Assembly: GCF_029433855.1 (NCBI RefSeq)
Contig: NZ_JAROAU010000003.1
Location: 988,729 to 1,052,728, forward strand
Length of the DNA stretch: 64,000 nt
Direction: 5' to 3'
Source of the DNA: Candidatus Kosakonia sp. 282A-S69
Lineage (GTDB): Bacteria; Pseudomonadota; Gammaproteobacteria; Enterobacterales; Enterobacteriaceae
The first letter of the stretch is position 1. Each line of letters starts with the position of its first letter. The notes beneath the pieces were generated by a model, which was given only the letters and a program-made list of their open reading frames with translations, was not told where the DNA came from and did not search any database. The translations under genes were made by a program, and so were the position numbers. This document shows, piece by piece, positions 10,056 to 24,963 of this stretch.

Positions 10056-11066
10056 ATGAGTGCGTTAAATAAAAAGACTTTTCTCACTTATCTGAAAGAT
10101 GGCGGTATCTACGTCGTTCTTTTAGTGTTGCTGGCGATTATTATTTTCCAGGACCCGACCTTCTTAAGCCTGCTGAACTTAAGTAATATTCTGACTCAGT
10201 CGTCGGTGCGTATTATTATCGCGCTGGGCGTGGCGGGTCTGATTGTGACCCAGGGCACCGACCTCTCTGCCGGCCGTCAGGTCGGGCTGGCGGCGGTGGT
10301 AGCGGCAACGCTGCTGCAATCGATGGAGAACGCCAACAAGGTGTTCCCGGAGATGGCAACCATGCCGATTATCGTGGTGGTGCTGATCGTCTGTGCTATT
10401 GGCGCGATTATCGGCCTGATTAACGGCCTCATCATTGCTTACCTGAATGTGACGCCATTTATCACCACCCTGGGTACGATGATTATCGTTTACGGTATCA
10501 ACTCCCTCTACTACGACTTTGTTGGCGCGTCGCCGATCTCCGGCTTTGACAGCGGCTTCTCCACCTTTACGCAGGGCTTTATTGCCCTTGGCAGCTTCCG
10601 CCTCTCCTACATCACCTTCTATGCGCTGATCGCCGTGGCGTTTGTCTGGGTGCTGTGGAACAAGACCCGCTTCGGTAAGAACATTTTCGCAATCGGCGGC
10701 AACCCGGAAGCAGCAAAGGTCTCCGGCGTGAACGTCGCGCTGAACCTGCTGGTGATCTATGCTCTCTCCGGCGTCTTCTATGCCTTCGGCGGGCTGCTGG
10801 AAGCAGGCCGTATCGGCTCGGCGACCAACAACCTCGGCTTTATGTATGAGCTCGACGCGATTGCTGCGTGCGTGGTAGGTGGCGTCTCCTTCAGCGGCGG
10901 TGTGGGAACCGTGCTGGGCGTAGTGACCGGTGTGATCATCTTTACCGTTATCAACTACGGTCTGACCTATATCGGCATCAACCCCTACTGGCAGTACATC
11001 ATTAAGGGCGGGATCATCATCTTCGCCGTGGCGCTGGACTCCCTGAAATACGCGCGCAAGAAGTAA
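10056..11066 (+). CDS. mglC: Galactose ABC transporter permease MglC
   Basis: Inner-membrane permease of the MglBAC system, BPD_transp_2 family. 336 residues, as in E. coli, with 8-10 hydrophobic segments and the family EAA-like segment GGNPEAAKVSGVNV. Starts 15 bases after mglA; it is the last gene of the operon and is followed by a strong terminator. Confidence 0.97.
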   Translation: MSALNKKTFLTYLKDGGIYVVLLVLLAIIIFQDPTFLSLLNLSNILTQSSVRIIIALGVAGLIVTQGTDLSAGRQVGLAAVVAATLLQSMENANKVFPEMATMPIIVVVLIVCAIGAIIGLINGLIIAYLNVTPFITTLGTMIIVYGINSLYYDFVGASPISGFDSGFSTFTQGFIALGSFRLSYITFYALIAVAFVWVLWNKTRFGKNIFAIGGNPEAAKVSGVNVALNLLVIYALSGVFYAFGGLLEAGRIGSATNNLGFMYELDAIAACVVGGVSFSGGVGTVLGVVTGVIIFTVINYGLTYIGINPYWQYIIKGGIIIFAVALDSLKYARKK

Positions 11067-11084
11067 CCCTTCAGCTCTGCCCGT

Positions 11085-11109
11085 AAGCCCGCCCTGTGCG
11101 GGCTTTTTT
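11085..11109 (+). terminator. Intrinsic terminator of mglBAC
   Basis: Stem AGCCCGC/GCGGGCT with a 5-base loop followed by six T residues, 19 bases after the mglC stop. Confidence 0.9.
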
Positions 11110-11206
11110 ATTGCGCTGTTATTAAAAAACTTCATCTATCTGAGATGGTGAAATCCCGCGCCGCTGCTACGCTTTATGTAGTCCCAACATTTATAAGGAG
11201 ATTAGG

Positions 11207-11443
11207 ATGAAGAGTGAATTGGCTTTTCCGGCATTCCCCGTCACTGGATGGCAAGTTGGCGCGGTAGACAAGCAGCAGAGCATCGTTGTGAAGTTTGGTT
11301 ACAGCACTTCGCCGTACGGCCCGGGTGCATCGACTTTTGACTCGCAGTTTTTCAGCTTAACCCCCGATATGGTGCGCAGCCTGATCTACGATCTGCAACG
11401 CAGCCTGACAGAGCATGAGATCGAGCACGAAAAAGTCGCCTGA
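11207..11443 (+). CDS. Small BssS-like protein
   Basis: 78 residues, soluble, with no signal peptide. The pattern FPVTGWQVGAVDKQQSIVVK, then SLTPDMVRSLIYDLQRSL, resembles the BssS (YceP) biofilm/signal-response family (HPLVGWDISTVD, then WLTTDVARQFI), but identity is low and the assignment is made from memory. SD AAGGAG at the ideal distance from the ATG supports real expression. It stands alone between the mgl terminator and the next gene. In E. coli this position holds the unrelated yeiS, so the gene is probably accessory. Confidence 0.6.
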   Translation: MKSELAFPAFPVTGWQVGAVDKQQSIVVKFGYSTSPYGPGASTFDSQFFSLTPDMVRSLIYDLQRSLTEHEIEHEKVA

Positions 11444-11466
11444 GATTTTCCCCTTACCTGCGCAAA

Positions 11467-11505
11467 GGCACGTGTCATGCAGCTTCCGCTGCATCGTCGT
11501 GTGCC
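11467..11505 (+). other. Long imperfect hairpin downstream of the BssS-like gene
   Basis: Two stacked stems, GGCAC/GTGCC and ATGCAGC/GCTGCAT, with a TTCC loop. A T-rich stretch (GCTTTT) begins only about ten bases after it. It could be a weak terminator of the small gene or a structured RNA end. Confidence 0.4.
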
Positions 11506-11652
11506 TTGTCGTTGCTTTTAACATCCCGTCCTGCGCGCATCTTATTGAAGAACCGATCAAATTTAAGGGGATTCTGAAGGCCTTCATCGCAGCGGCTACA
11601 TAGGCTTAAAGGACAATCTTTGAGAGTTGTGATGGCAGCTCAAGGGGCGCTT

Positions 11653-12078
11653 ATGAATTTTGTTTTTTTTAGAATTGACCACGCACCATATGAAAAAACC
11701 AGTCAGGTGAACTTCGTTTTAAAAAATGTTGAACTGCTTCGTGATGGCGAAGTGATTGCTGCACCCGGCGATCTCACCGTCACCTCGCTCCCTTTTTTCT
11801 ACTTCTGTTCGGTGCAAACCGGGTTTCGCAAGATCGAGTACAAAATGGCCAACAACCCGCCGGCTCGGATCACCTGTAGTGCAGGGTATCTGAAAACCGG
11901 TGACTATCTGGTGGAGACGCCGGAAGGGGAGAAGGTGATGCAGTTTAACGCCCTTAACGGCACATGGATGGTGGATAAAAGCGCGCCTGCGGTGATCGAC
12001 CATCAGGGCTTTATCGCCCGTGACTTTACGCTTATTCGCCCGGTCAAAAGCAGTGGCCGTACGGTGCCATTCAATTAA
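11653..12078 (+). CDS. Hypothetical protein
   Basis: 141 residues if started at the ATG at 11653, which follows AGGGG by seven bases; upstream in-frame TTG (11620, with AAAGGA) and ATG (11632) are alternatives giving up to 152 residues. No signal peptide or membrane segment is visible and I recognise no family. The product is a mixed beta-rich soluble protein with a C-terminal SSGRTVPFN tail. Codon use looks like that of its neighbours. It is convergent with sanA, whose stop is 9 bases away. It is not part of the E. coli gene order. Confidence 0.65.
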   Translation: MNFVFFRIDHAPYEKTSQVNFVLKNVELLRDGEVIAAPGDLTVTSLPFFYFCSVQTGFRKIEYKMANNPPARITCSAGYLKTGDYLVETPEGEKVMQFNALNGTWMVDKSAPAVIDHQGFIARDFTLIRPVKSSGRTVPFN

Positions 12079-12087
12079 TCCGCTCTG

Positions 12088-12843
<756 letters not shown>

Positions 12844-12893
12844 TTACCCACACCGCAAGCGCAAGAAACGGCAGCTCAATCGCACTGTTTTTC

Positions 12894-12919
12894 ATCACTG
12901 CCGCCTTAAGCGCAGTGAT
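12894..12919 (-). terminator. Hairpin after cdd
   Basis: Stem ATCACTGC/GCAGTGAT with a 10-base loop, a few bases beyond the cdd stop on the minus strand. No T-run follows, so termination strength is uncertain. Confidence 0.4.
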
Positions 12920-12924
12920 ACGCA

Positions 12925-13806
12925 TCATAGCGTGACGCGCTCAACCGTTTCGCAACCTAACGCACGTAATGTTGCAACCGTGGCATCCCACTGCGTTAAC
13001 GGCGCGTCAGCGCGTTCCGCCAGCACGGCGCGCGTAATGTCCGGATAGTCGAAACCGCTCAGGCTGAGCAGATTAAGCGCGCCCTGCAGCGGGGGCAGCG
13101 TCGGGTTAAACGCCGCGTTCTCCGCATAACGCCCACAGAAGATCTGCCCGTCGCGACAGAGCAGGGCAACGCCGGAAGGCGAGTGGGTATAAGGGGAGTG
13201 GCTCTGGCTGGCTGCCGCGATGGCGGCCTGGGTCAGGGCATCGCCGCGCGGGGAGAAACCGTGATCCTGTTCGTCCATCAGCAGGGTTTTAATCTGCAGA
13301 TCCTTCGGCCCAAACGCATCCGGCAGGTAATCACCCAGCGTATGCGGCGCGCGCCCCGGCAGATTAATGCGCAGCGCAAGCCCGCTGTTGAGTTCATTCA
13401 TAAACTGTCGGCAGTGGCCGCACGGCGTGTAGTTAACGGTGACCGATTCAAGTGCGCTCTCACCGCGCAGCCAGGCGTGGCTGATGGCACTCTGCTCAGC
13501 GTGCACCGTCTGCTGCATGGTGGCACCGATAAACTCCATATTAGCGCCGAAATACCAGTTGCCGCTGACGCCACGGGCAATCGCGCCAACATTGAAATGG
13601 GAGAGATCGGTGCGGGCGCAGGCGGCTGCGAGAGGCAGCAGCGCAAAAGCCAGCGCATCGACATCAAGCTGTGTCGCGCTTTGCAACGTTGCCACCTGCT
13701 CAGCACTCAGCATCGCGGGGAAGTGTTCATCCGCCAGCAGAGGCGCCAGCGCGGTCTGAAGTTCGCCCGGCAGACCGGAAAAAGCAGTGTGAAAACGAGA
13801 ATGCAT
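12925..13806 (-). CDS. cdd: Cytidine deaminase Cdd
   Basis: Deaminates cytidine and deoxycytidine to uridine and deoxyuridine in pyrimidine salvage; cytoplasmic zinc enzyme. 293 residues (294 in E. coli). The N-terminal catalytic domain has zinc ligand His102 and catalytic Glu104 in VHAEQS, and Cys129 and Cys132 in PCGHC; the C-terminal half is the degenerate duplicate domain. Of two in-frame ATGs two codons apart, the second (13806) is chosen because AAGAGG lies at correct spacing only from it. The promoter has CRP and probable CytR sites. Confidence 0.97.
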   Translation of the reverse strand: MHSRFHTAFSGLPGELQTALAPLLADEHFPAMLSAEQVATLQSATQLDVDALAFALLPLAAACARTDLSHFNVGAIARGVSGNWYFGANMEFIGATMQQTVHAEQSAISHAWLRGESALESVTVNYTPCGHCRQFMNELNSGLALRINLPGRAPHTLGDYLPDAFGPKDLQIKTLLMDEQDHGFSPRGDALTQAAIAAASQSHSPYTHSPSGVALLCRDGQIFCGRYAENAAFNPTLPPLQGALNLLSLSGFDYPDITRAVLAERADAPLTQWDATVATLRALGCETVERVTL

Positions 13807-13838
13807 AGCCATGCCTCTTAGCAGTGTAATGGAAACAC

Positions 13839-13937
13839 AGTGTACGGGCCTGTCTCGCTTTTATATGTGACTATGGTCACACTATTTGTGCAACGAATGA
13901 AACGCATTAAAAAATTGCGCGACACATCGCAAATTTT
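13839..13937 (-). promoter_or_regulatory. cdd promoter with two CRP-type sites and CytR-like repeats
   Basis: On the minus strand: the -10 box TACACT at 13844-13839, and a perfect CRP site (TGTGA-N6-TCACA, 13866-13881) centred about 41 bases upstream of the expected start near 13832. A second, weaker site TGCGATGTGTCGCGCA lies at about 13917-13932. Between them, AATGCGTTTCATTCGTTGC carries CytR-like octamer halves. The arrangement matches the known CRP/CytR control of cdd in E. coli. Confidence 0.8.
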
Positions 13938-14631
13938 AGCCCCACAAGGCGATCAGAAGCGGAAAGAGGAACGGTGCAACCAGCGAGGTGATGATCCCGC
14001 AAATCACCAGCGCCAGCGAACTGAAAGCCCCCTCCTGGTAATCAAGCTCCGCGCAGCGCGCCGTACCCAGAGCGTGCGAAGCGGTGCCCATCGCCAGCCC
14101 GCGCGCCGATTTGGTCCTGATGCGCATCAGGTTCAACAAGGTGTGCCCGAACACTGCGCCAAGCACACCGACAAAAATCACGCACACCGCGCTGATAGCC
14201 GGTATGCCGCCAATGCTGCCGCCCACCGCCATCGCAATCGGCGTGGTAACGGATTTCGGTAATATTGAGGCGGCAATTTCCGGTGTGGCTCCCATCAGCA
14301 GAGCGATAAGCGTCCCGCTGATCATCGCTACCAGGCTGCCGATAAAACAGATGGTAATAATCGATTTCCAGCGCGCGCGGATCTGGTGCAGTTGTTCATA
14401 AAGAGGAAACGCCAGCGCCACTACCGCAGGTTGCAGCAGATCGTTGAGCACTTTGCTGCCCTGAAAGTAGTGATCGTAGGGGGTGTTGGTCAGCAGCAGC
14501 AGCGGGATGATCACCACCATGGCTACCAGCAGAGGGTTAAGCAGCGCCAGCTTGAAGCGCGCGGCCAGTTTGCGGGCGGCGAAAAAGACCGCCAGCGTTA
14601 ACGGCAGGGACCACCAGATATAGGCCATCAC
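13936..14631 (-). CDS. yohK: LrgB/CidB-family membrane protein YohK
   Basis: Inner-membrane protein of the LrgB (CidB) family, paired with YohJ. 231 residues, as in E. coli, with the family signatures [19 protein letters not shown] and [12 protein letters not shown]. LrgAB/CidAB proteins are linked to murein hydrolase control in Gram-positives and to pyruvate or overflow-metabolite transport in some bacteria; the enterobacterial role is not settled. The start overlaps the yohJ stop by 4 bases, so the two are translationally coupled. Confidence 0.95.
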   Translation of the reverse strand: MMAYIWWSLPLTLAVFFAARKLAARFKLALLNPLLVAMVVIIPLLLLTNTPYDHYFQGSKVLNDLLQPAVVALAFPLYEQLHQIRARWKSIITICFIGSLVAMISGTLIALLMGATPEIAASILPKSVTTPIAMAVGGSIGGIPAISAVCVIFVGVLGAVFGHTLLNLMRIRTKSARGLAMGTASHALGTARCAELDYQEGAFSSLALVICGIITSLVAPFLFPLLIALWG

Positions 14632-15026
14632 TCTTTTGTTTCCTCACGACCGGCCACTTTACGCTCGCCGTGTACCAGATGGGTACTCCAGCTCACCACC
14701 AAAAAGACCACCAGCGTACTCACCGCGCAGGAGACCACAATCGGGCCGAACTGCGCGCGCAGCACGTCGTAGTACTGCATAACGCCGACGCCGATAGGCA
14801 CGAACAGCAGCGCCATATAGCGAATAAGCAGAAAACAGCCGGGATTGACCCACTTTGCTGGCAGGATCTGCAGCGCCAGCAGGATAAACATAATCAGCAT
14901 GCCAATAATGCTACCGGGAATGGCGATCGGCAGCAGCGAAGCGACAAAAATACCGGCATATAAACAGGCATAGATGAGTGCGAAGGCTCGCAGGTACTGC
15001 CAGATAGTTATCAGTGTTTTATTCAT
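14628..15026 (-). CDS. yohJ: LrgA/CidA-family membrane protein YohJ
   Basis: Holin-like LrgA (CidA) family inner-membrane protein, partner of YohK. 132 residues, as in E. coli, with four hydrophobic segments and the conserved [21 protein letters not shown] region (N-P plus basic residue). The start at 15026 (MNKTL) is preferred over an upstream in-frame ATG because AAGGA sits 8 bases before it and homologs begin there. First gene of the yohJK pair; divergent from dusC. Confidence 0.94.
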   Translation of the reverse strand: MNKTLITIWQYLRAFALIYACLYAGIFVASLLPIAIPGSIIGMLIMFILLALQILPAKWVNPGCFLLIRYMALLFVPIGVGVMQYYDVLRAQFGPIVVSCAVSTLVVFLVVSWSTHLVHGERKVAGREETKE

Positions 15027-15256
15027 GGTGGAAATCCTTGCTGAAACGCATTCATCATACAATTAAAGCTAAAAACGTGCTACCGATCACATCATGAATT
15101 TTGAGCATACCAGACATTCCATTTGGTTAGATTATGGGTTCAAACCGGTCTGGCGGTGAAAAAAGGGGCGCAACGCCTTCAGAGCTTGATGATAATCGCA
15201 CTTTCCTCGCCACCGGAGAGCGGCTACTATGTCGCCTCATTTTTTCGGGGTGATTT

Positions 15257-16222
15257 ATGCGTGTATTACTGGCTCCAATGGAGGGCGTGCTCGATTCTCT
15301 GGTGCGCGAGCTGCTGACTGACGTCAATGATTATGATCTCTGCATCACCGAGTTTCTGCGCGTGGTCGATCAGCTGCTGCCGGTAAAATCCTTTCATAAA
15401 ATCTGCCCTGAACTGCAGCGCCAGAGCCGCACCTCCTCTGGTACGTTAGTGCGCATTCAGCTACTGGGTCAATATCCGCAGTGGCTGGCGGAAAATGCCG
15501 CCCGCGCGGTTGAGCTTGGCTCATGGGGGGTCGATCTCAACTGCGGCTGCCCGTCAAAACTGGTCAATGGCAGCGGCGGCGGGGCAACGTTACTCAAAGA
15601 TCCGGAGCTGATTTATCGCGGTGCGAAAGCGATGCGTGAAGCGGTGCCGTCGCATCTGCCGGTCACGGTGAAAATCCGTCTTGGCTGGGAGAACTCCGCC
15701 CGCCAGTTTGAAATTGCCGATGCGGTACAGCAGGCGGGTGCCAGCGAGCTGACGGTGCATGGACGAACGAAAGAGGATGGCTACAAAGCCGAGCGCATTA
15801 ACTGGCAGGCGATCGGTGAGATCCGCCAGCGCCTCTCAATTCCGGTTATCGCCAACGGTGAAATCTGGGACTGGCAAAGCGCGCAGGCCTGTATGGCGGC
15901 GACCGGCTGCGATGCGGTGATGATTGGCCGCGGCGCGCTCAATGTGCCAAACCTCAGCCGGGTGGTGAAGTATAACGAGCCGCGTATGCCCTGGCCTGAG
16001 GTGGTTGCGCTGCTGGCAAAATATACCCGGCTTGAGAAGCAGGGCGATACCGGTCTGTATCACGTCGCGCGTATCAAACAGTGGCTGGGCTACCTGCGTA
16101 AAGAGTACACCGAAGCCGGCGAACTGTTTGCCGAAATCCGCACTTACAAAACCTCGCAGGATATTGCGGCGGCTATTGCCCGCGCCGAAATAGAGAATCA
16201 TGCAACGCTACGCAGTAATTGA
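15257..16222 (+). CDS. dusC: tRNA-dihydrouridine(16) synthase DusC
   Basis: FMN- and NADPH-dependent enzyme reducing U16 to dihydrouridine in tRNA. 321 residues (315 in E. coli, slightly longer tail). The TIM barrel starts [17 protein letters not shown]; the catalytic Cys98 is in VDLNCGCPS; the FMN-binding segment is [10 protein letters not shown] and [11 protein letters not shown]. An inverted repeat AACGCTACG/CGTAGCGTT (16204-16238) spans the stop codon and may be a weak terminator. Confidence 0.96.
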   Translation: MRVLLAPMEGVLDSLVRELLTDVNDYDLCITEFLRVVDQLLPVKSFHKICPELQRQSRTSSGTLVRIQLLGQYPQWLAENAARAVELGSWGVDLNCGCPSKLVNGSGGGATLLKDPELIYRGAKAMREAVPSHLPVTVKIRLGWENSARQFEIADAVQQAGASELTVHGRTKEDGYKAERINWQAIGEIRQRLSIPVIANGEIWDWQSAQACMAATGCDAVMIGRGALNVPNLSRVVKYNEPRMPWPEVVALLAKYTRLEKQGDTGLYHVARIKQWLGYLRKEYTEAGELFAEIRTYKTSQDIAAAIARAEIENHATLRSN

Positions 16223-16324
16223 CGCGTTACGTAGCGTTATCTGAGTCACACTTTCACTCTCTTTCTTAAATTGCTCGTAGATTATTTCCAGTTGAGATGG
16301 TAATTATTTACCCACACCATCTCA

Positions 16325-16400
16325 GGGTTGTTACTGTTAAACAGGCAAAACCTAAACCATCAAAATTCACCGCGCGTGAATTTCGGGTTTGGGTTTTTTT
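16325..16400 (+). promoter_or_regulatory. RAT antiterminator overlapping terminator (leader of bgl-like operon)
   Basis: The ribonucleic antiterminator (RAT) sequence, positions 16325-16353, starts GGGTTGTTACTG and ends CAGGCAAAACCT, matching the BglG/LicT RAT consensus. Its 3' end is also the 5' arm (AAACCTAAACC) of a long terminator stem whose other arm GGTTTGGGTTT is followed by a T-run (16393-16400). The inner stem is AAATTCAC/GTGAATTT. This is the classic mutually exclusive design: unphosphorylated-target antiterminator binding to the RAT blocks the terminator. A degenerate CRP site (TCACA at 16246-16250) lies upstream; the promoter itself is not resolved. Confidence 0.9.
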
Positions 16401-16524
16401 GTTTTGGTGGTGAGCATAAATAAAAGCTGTAAAGCAAATAACTATAAGGAATTGCCTGAGCCTTACGCGTTAGCACTATTTTTAACGCGGCAGTTGCGGC
16501 CAGCAATATAAAAACGGAATAGAA

Positions 16525-17853
16525 ATGGCACATATTAAATTCGCCTTACCTTTGGCGTTCCTGTCAGGTATTAGCGGTACTTGCGCTTTTGCCAATAGCG
16601 AACTGCCCAACACCCAGGGTTTTATTGAAAATAGTCAGTTTGATGTCACGCTTAAAAATGTCTGGATGATTAATACCAATAACCAGCTCTCAGAAGCGGG
16701 TATTGGTGACCAGAATGCGTGGGCACAGGGCGCGCTGCTGGATTATCAGAGCGGTTGGTACCGGGATGTTATCGGTATTAATGCCTCCTGGTATAGCGTG
16801 GTCAAGCTCTACGCCAATAAGGACTTTGCCGGGCGCGATCTGCTGCGAGACAGCAATGGTCATGCGGAGGGGTTCAATAAAGTTGGCCAGCTTTACGCCA
16901 GGCTCAAGTGGGAGGATGAGCAAGCGTATGCCAGGCTCTATGCGGGCTGGAAGCAGCTTTATAAGTTCGGCACGCTCAGCGTCACGCGTAGCCGGGCAGC
17001 GCCAAGCTCCTGGCAGGGGGTGAGCCTTGAGAGCGGCTGGGGCGATTTTGTTGCCCGCGCCGCCTGGGTCAACCGCTTTTCAGAACGCGATGAGCCGGAA
17101 AAACGCCGTTTTTATACCTTAAAAAGTAATAAGTCCATCGATCATATTGTTACCGGTGATATAAGCTGGAGTCCTGATAAAAGTACACGGGTGAGCTGGG
17201 TAGCAGGCGAAAGCGATAATTATCTTTTACGTCAGGGCGTCGAAGCACAATTCGCATTGCCGCTGGACGGGAAAGCGTCGCTATTATTTCGCAGTGCCTG
17301 GTATTACAATCGCGGGCTGGCAGAGTGGGAAGGGGCGCGAGGGTTTACCCACAGCGCGCAGCATATTTTCGCGCTGGTTGGCTATCAATATCATGCTTTT
17401 GAATCGGGCGTCGCCTGGTCTAAAACCAAAGCGCCGTTAGAGAATGGTCTGGGTTATTTTTATTGGCATATGGGTAAAAACACCCGCGGCGCATTTAACA
17501 GCCCGGCGGATGGCGAAGGTAATGATTACGTCAATGATAATGAGCAGATGATTTATTGGTACGGGAAATATGTTCTCTCCCCGGAATTGACGACAGGTAT
17601 TTTTGCTAATTATGGTTTTGGGGCGAAATATCAGGGCGTCGAATTAACACAGTGGGAATATGGCGGTTTTATCGCATGGACGCCGAATGCCATTCCCGGA
17701 TTATCACTCTTCGCCGGTTTTGGTCCGGGCTATAGCTGGAAACAGGTCAAAGGCCAACCCTGGCTTAAGGATGACAAGCGCGGTTTCCACCGCTCCCATG
17801 GCATCGGCGGCGGCATCACCATGGAATACAAATTTGGTCTGCATAATCAATAA
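16525..17853 (+). CDS. OprD-family outer-membrane porin of the bgl-like operon
   Basis: Outer-membrane substrate-specific porin, 442 residues. A signal peptide of about 23 residues (ending CAFA) is followed by the OprD-type start QGFIENSQFDVTLKNVW; the rest alternates in beta-barrel style, ending MEYKFGLHNQ. It is the first structural gene after the RAT/terminator leader, so it should be expressed only when antitermination works. By position it plays the part that BglH, of the unrelated LamB family, plays in the E. coli bgl operon: letting beta-glucosides cross the outer membrane. The exact substrate cannot be read from sequence. Confidence 0.85.
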   Translation: MAHIKFALPLAFLSGISGTCAFANSELPNTQGFIENSQFDVTLKNVWMINTNNQLSEAGIGDQNAWAQGALLDYQSGWYRDVIGINASWYSVVKLYANKDFAGRDLLRDSNGHAEGFNKVGQLYARLKWEDEQAYARLYAGWKQLYKFGTLSVTRSRAAPSSWQGVSLESGWGDFVARAAWVNRFSERDEPEKRRFYTLKSNKSIDHIVTGDISWSPDKSTRVSWVAGESDNYLLRQGVEAQFALPLDGKASLLFRSAWYYNRGLAEWEGARGFTHSAQHIFALVGYQYHAFESGVAWSKTKAPLENGLGYFYWHMGKNTRGAFNSPADGEGNDYVNDNEQMIYWYGKYVLSPELTTGIFANYGFGAKYQGVELTQWEYGGFIAWTPNAIPGLSLFAGFGPGYSWKQVKGQPWLKDDKRGFHRSHGIGGGITMEYKFGLHNQ

Positions 17854-17864
17854 GGAGCTTCACC

Positions 17865-19627
<1,763 letters not shown>

Positions 19628-19637
19628 CTGCACCTAT

Positions 19638-23010
<3,373 letters not shown>

Positions 23011-23015
23011 ACGCG

Positions 23016-23930
23016 TCAGACGATAAGCGCAGCGATAAAGCTTTTCAGCCACATCACCGCCGGATCGCTGCTGTGACGCTGATGCCAGAGTATGGCGACT
23101 TCAATTGGCTCGGCGTCGAGCGGTAACGGGCTGCGCATCAATCCACGGGTGCGCTGCCACTCATCCGCCAGCCCGGCGGGCACCGTGGCCAGCGCGGGCA
23201 TCGTCTCCAGCAAACCCGGCAGCGCGGCGAAGTGGGGCGTGGTGTAGTGGATCTGCCGTTGATAACCGCTTTTTGCCAGCAGGGTATCAAAATGGCTGCT
23301 GCTCGCTTCGCGATAACTGACCATCAAATGGCGCTGCGCGGCAAAGGTCTCCATATCCAGCGGCGCGCTGAGCGCTAACTGCTGCGGATGCCAGAGCGTG
23401 GCAAACGGCATGGTGGTCAGCACTTCGCGCTCCAGCCAGCGCGGGCCGGCGACGGCGACGCTTACCGCCATATCCATTTCGCCGCCCTCAAGCCTGGCGG
23501 CATCGCTGAAGGGATCGCTTGCCACCACATTCAGGCGGATGCCGGGCGCATGCTGCATCAGCGCCGGAATCAGCTTCGGCATCAGCCATATCTCTACCCA
23601 GTCCGCCATACCCAGCGTCAGCGTCGCCTTCGCGGTTTGCGCGTCGAACGCCGCCTGTTGAAACAGCGCGCTCTGCAACTGCTCCAGCAGCGGCAGAAGT
23701 TCACTGTGCAGTTCGCTGGCGCGGGCGGTGGGCTGCATCTTATGCCCGCTGCGGATAAATAGCGGATCGTCAAACAGCGTACGCAGCCGCGACAGCACGC
23801 CGCTTACCGCCGGCTGACCCAGATGCAGCTTATCCGCCGCCGCCGAGACGCTCTGCTCTCGGTAAAGCACAGCAAAGGCGATCAGCAGGTTCAGATCGAT
23901 CTTGCGGAAATCATTCTCTTTGATAGTCAT
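23016..23930 (-). CDS. LysR-family transcriptional regulator
   Basis: 304-residue LysR-type regulator: N-terminal winged HTH (LNLLIAFAVLYREQSVSAAADKLHLGQPAVSGVLSRLR would span about residues 11-44) and a LysR substrate-binding domain. Start at 23930 has GGAG at good spacing; a longer open frame upstream has no ribosome site. Divergent from the metallo-hydrolase gene, which it probably controls, with a perfect palindrome next to its start. Effector unknown. Confidence 0.9.
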   Translation of the reverse strand: MTIKENDFRKIDLNLLIAFAVLYREQSVSAAADKLHLGQPAVSGVLSRLRTLFDDPLFIRSGHKMQPTARASELHSELLPLLEQLQSALFQQAAFDAQTAKATLTLGMADWVEIWLMPKLIPALMQHAPGIRLNVVASDPFSDAARLEGGEMDMAVSVAVAGPRWLEREVLTTMPFATLWHPQQLALSAPLDMETFAAQRHLMVSYREASSSHFDTLLAKSGYQRQIHYTTPHFAALPGLLETMPALATVPAGLADEWQRTRGLMRSPLPLDAEPIEVAILWHQRHSSDPAVMWLKSFIAALIV

Positions 23931-23935
23931 TATTG

Positions 23936-23951
23936 CTCCAATCAATTGGAG
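23936..23951. promoter_or_regulatory. Palindrome in the LysR/hydrolase divergent region
   Basis: The perfect 16-base dyad CTCCAATCAATTGGAG lies in the 72-base intergenic region and covers the lysR ribosome-binding site. It is a candidate regulator binding site. The LysR signature T-N11-A is only approximately met. Confidence 0.5.
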
Positions 23952-24002
23952 TGATAGTAGCTGGCGCAGCATACTGGCGCAATGCAAAAGAGGAGAGAAA
24001 CA

Positions 24003-24959
24003 ATGAAATATTATCCGCTACTGCTGGCGCTGACTGCTGCCGGGCTAACTATGCAGCACGCTATCGCCACGCCGCTTTCCACCCAGCAGGCTCAGGCGCC
24101 GGGCTACTACCGGATGGCGCTGGGCGACTGGCAAATCACCGCCGTCTCGGATGGCACGGTCAAGGTGCCGCTGGACAAGCTGCTGATCGATATCACGCCG
24201 CAACGCTTACAGACACAGATGGCACAGGCCAATATGACGGTGCAGGCTGAAACTTCCATCAACGCCTTTGTCATTAATACCGGCAAACAGCTGATTCTGA
24301 TCGATACGGGGGCCGGGGCGCTGATGGGCGACGCGGGCGGCCATCTGCCGGAAAATCTGCGCGCTGCAGGTATCGATCCGGCGGCCATTGACCTGGTGTT
24401 GTTGACCCATATTCATGGTGACCACTCCGGCGGCGTGCAGCGTGACGGCAAACCCCTCTTCCCGAATGCTACCGTGCGCGTCGACCAGCGGGATGTCGAT
24501 CTGTGGCTCAATCCGGCGCGGTCGTCGGAGGTGGAGGAGGGGCAGCGCCACACCTTCGCCGAGTCCGAACGCTCGCTACGCCCGGTAATCGATGCCGGTA
24601 AGCTGAGTACTTTCCATGCGCCAACTGAGATCCTCCCCGGCATTGAAGCACTCCCGGCGGCGGGCCACACCCCGGGCAGCGTGATTTATCGCGTCACGCA
24701 TGGCGGAAAAACCGTCATGGTGTGGGGCGATATTATTCACGCTCAGCCGGTTCAGTTGCCCGATCCTAAGGTGGCCATTCATTTTGATGTCGATCGCAAG
24801 CAGGCGGTGGCAACGCGCGAGAAGGTGCTGGCGCAAGTGGCGCGTGAGGGCGATTGGGTAGCGGCAGCGCATATCGCCTTCCCCGGGATTGGCAAAGTGA
24901 TCAAAGCGGAGAAGGGCTACCGCTGGGTGCCAATTAATTACAGCGCGAAGGGAGAGTAA
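24003..24959 (+). CDS. Secreted MBL-fold metallo-hydrolase
   Basis: 318-residue metallo-beta-lactamase-fold hydrolase with an N-terminal signal peptide (about 22 residues, ending HAIA), so probably periplasmic. The zinc motif HxHxDH is complete (His136, His138, Asp140, His141 in THIHGDHSGG), with downstream AAGHTPGS and WGDIIHA supplying further ligands. This subgroup resembles lactonase-type and other MBL hydrolases rather than true beta-lactamases; the substrate is unknown. SD AGGAGAG precedes the start at 24003; an ATG 7 codons upstream is less likely. Divergent from the LysR gene. Confidence 0.85.
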   Translation: MKYYPLLLALTAAGLTMQHAIATPLSTQQAQAPGYYRMALGDWQITAVSDGTVKVPLDKLLIDITPQRLQTQMAQANMTVQAETSINAFVINTGKQLILIDTGAGALMGDAGGHLPENLRAAGIDPAAIDLVLLTHIHGDHSGGVQRDGKPLFPNATVRVDQRDVDLWLNPARSSEVEEGQRHTFAESERSLRPVIDAGKLSTFHAPTEILPGIEALPAAGHTPGSVIYRVTHGGKTVMVWGDIIHAQPVQLPDPKVAIHFDVDRKQAVATREKVLAQVAREGDWVAAAHIAFPGIGKVIKAEKGYRWVPINYSAKGE

Positions 24960-24963
24960 ACGT

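Noticed and set aside
10179-11135. 318-codon open frame opposite mglC
   Set aside because: Antisense to a conserved permease; the product is Gln/His/Arg-rich, typical of reverse-strand shadows in GC-rich genes.
16446-16512. Leader peptide after RAT1, starting at a TTG near AAGGA
   Set aside because: The AAGGA is only one base from the TTG, too close to act as its SD, and the peptide has no notable features.
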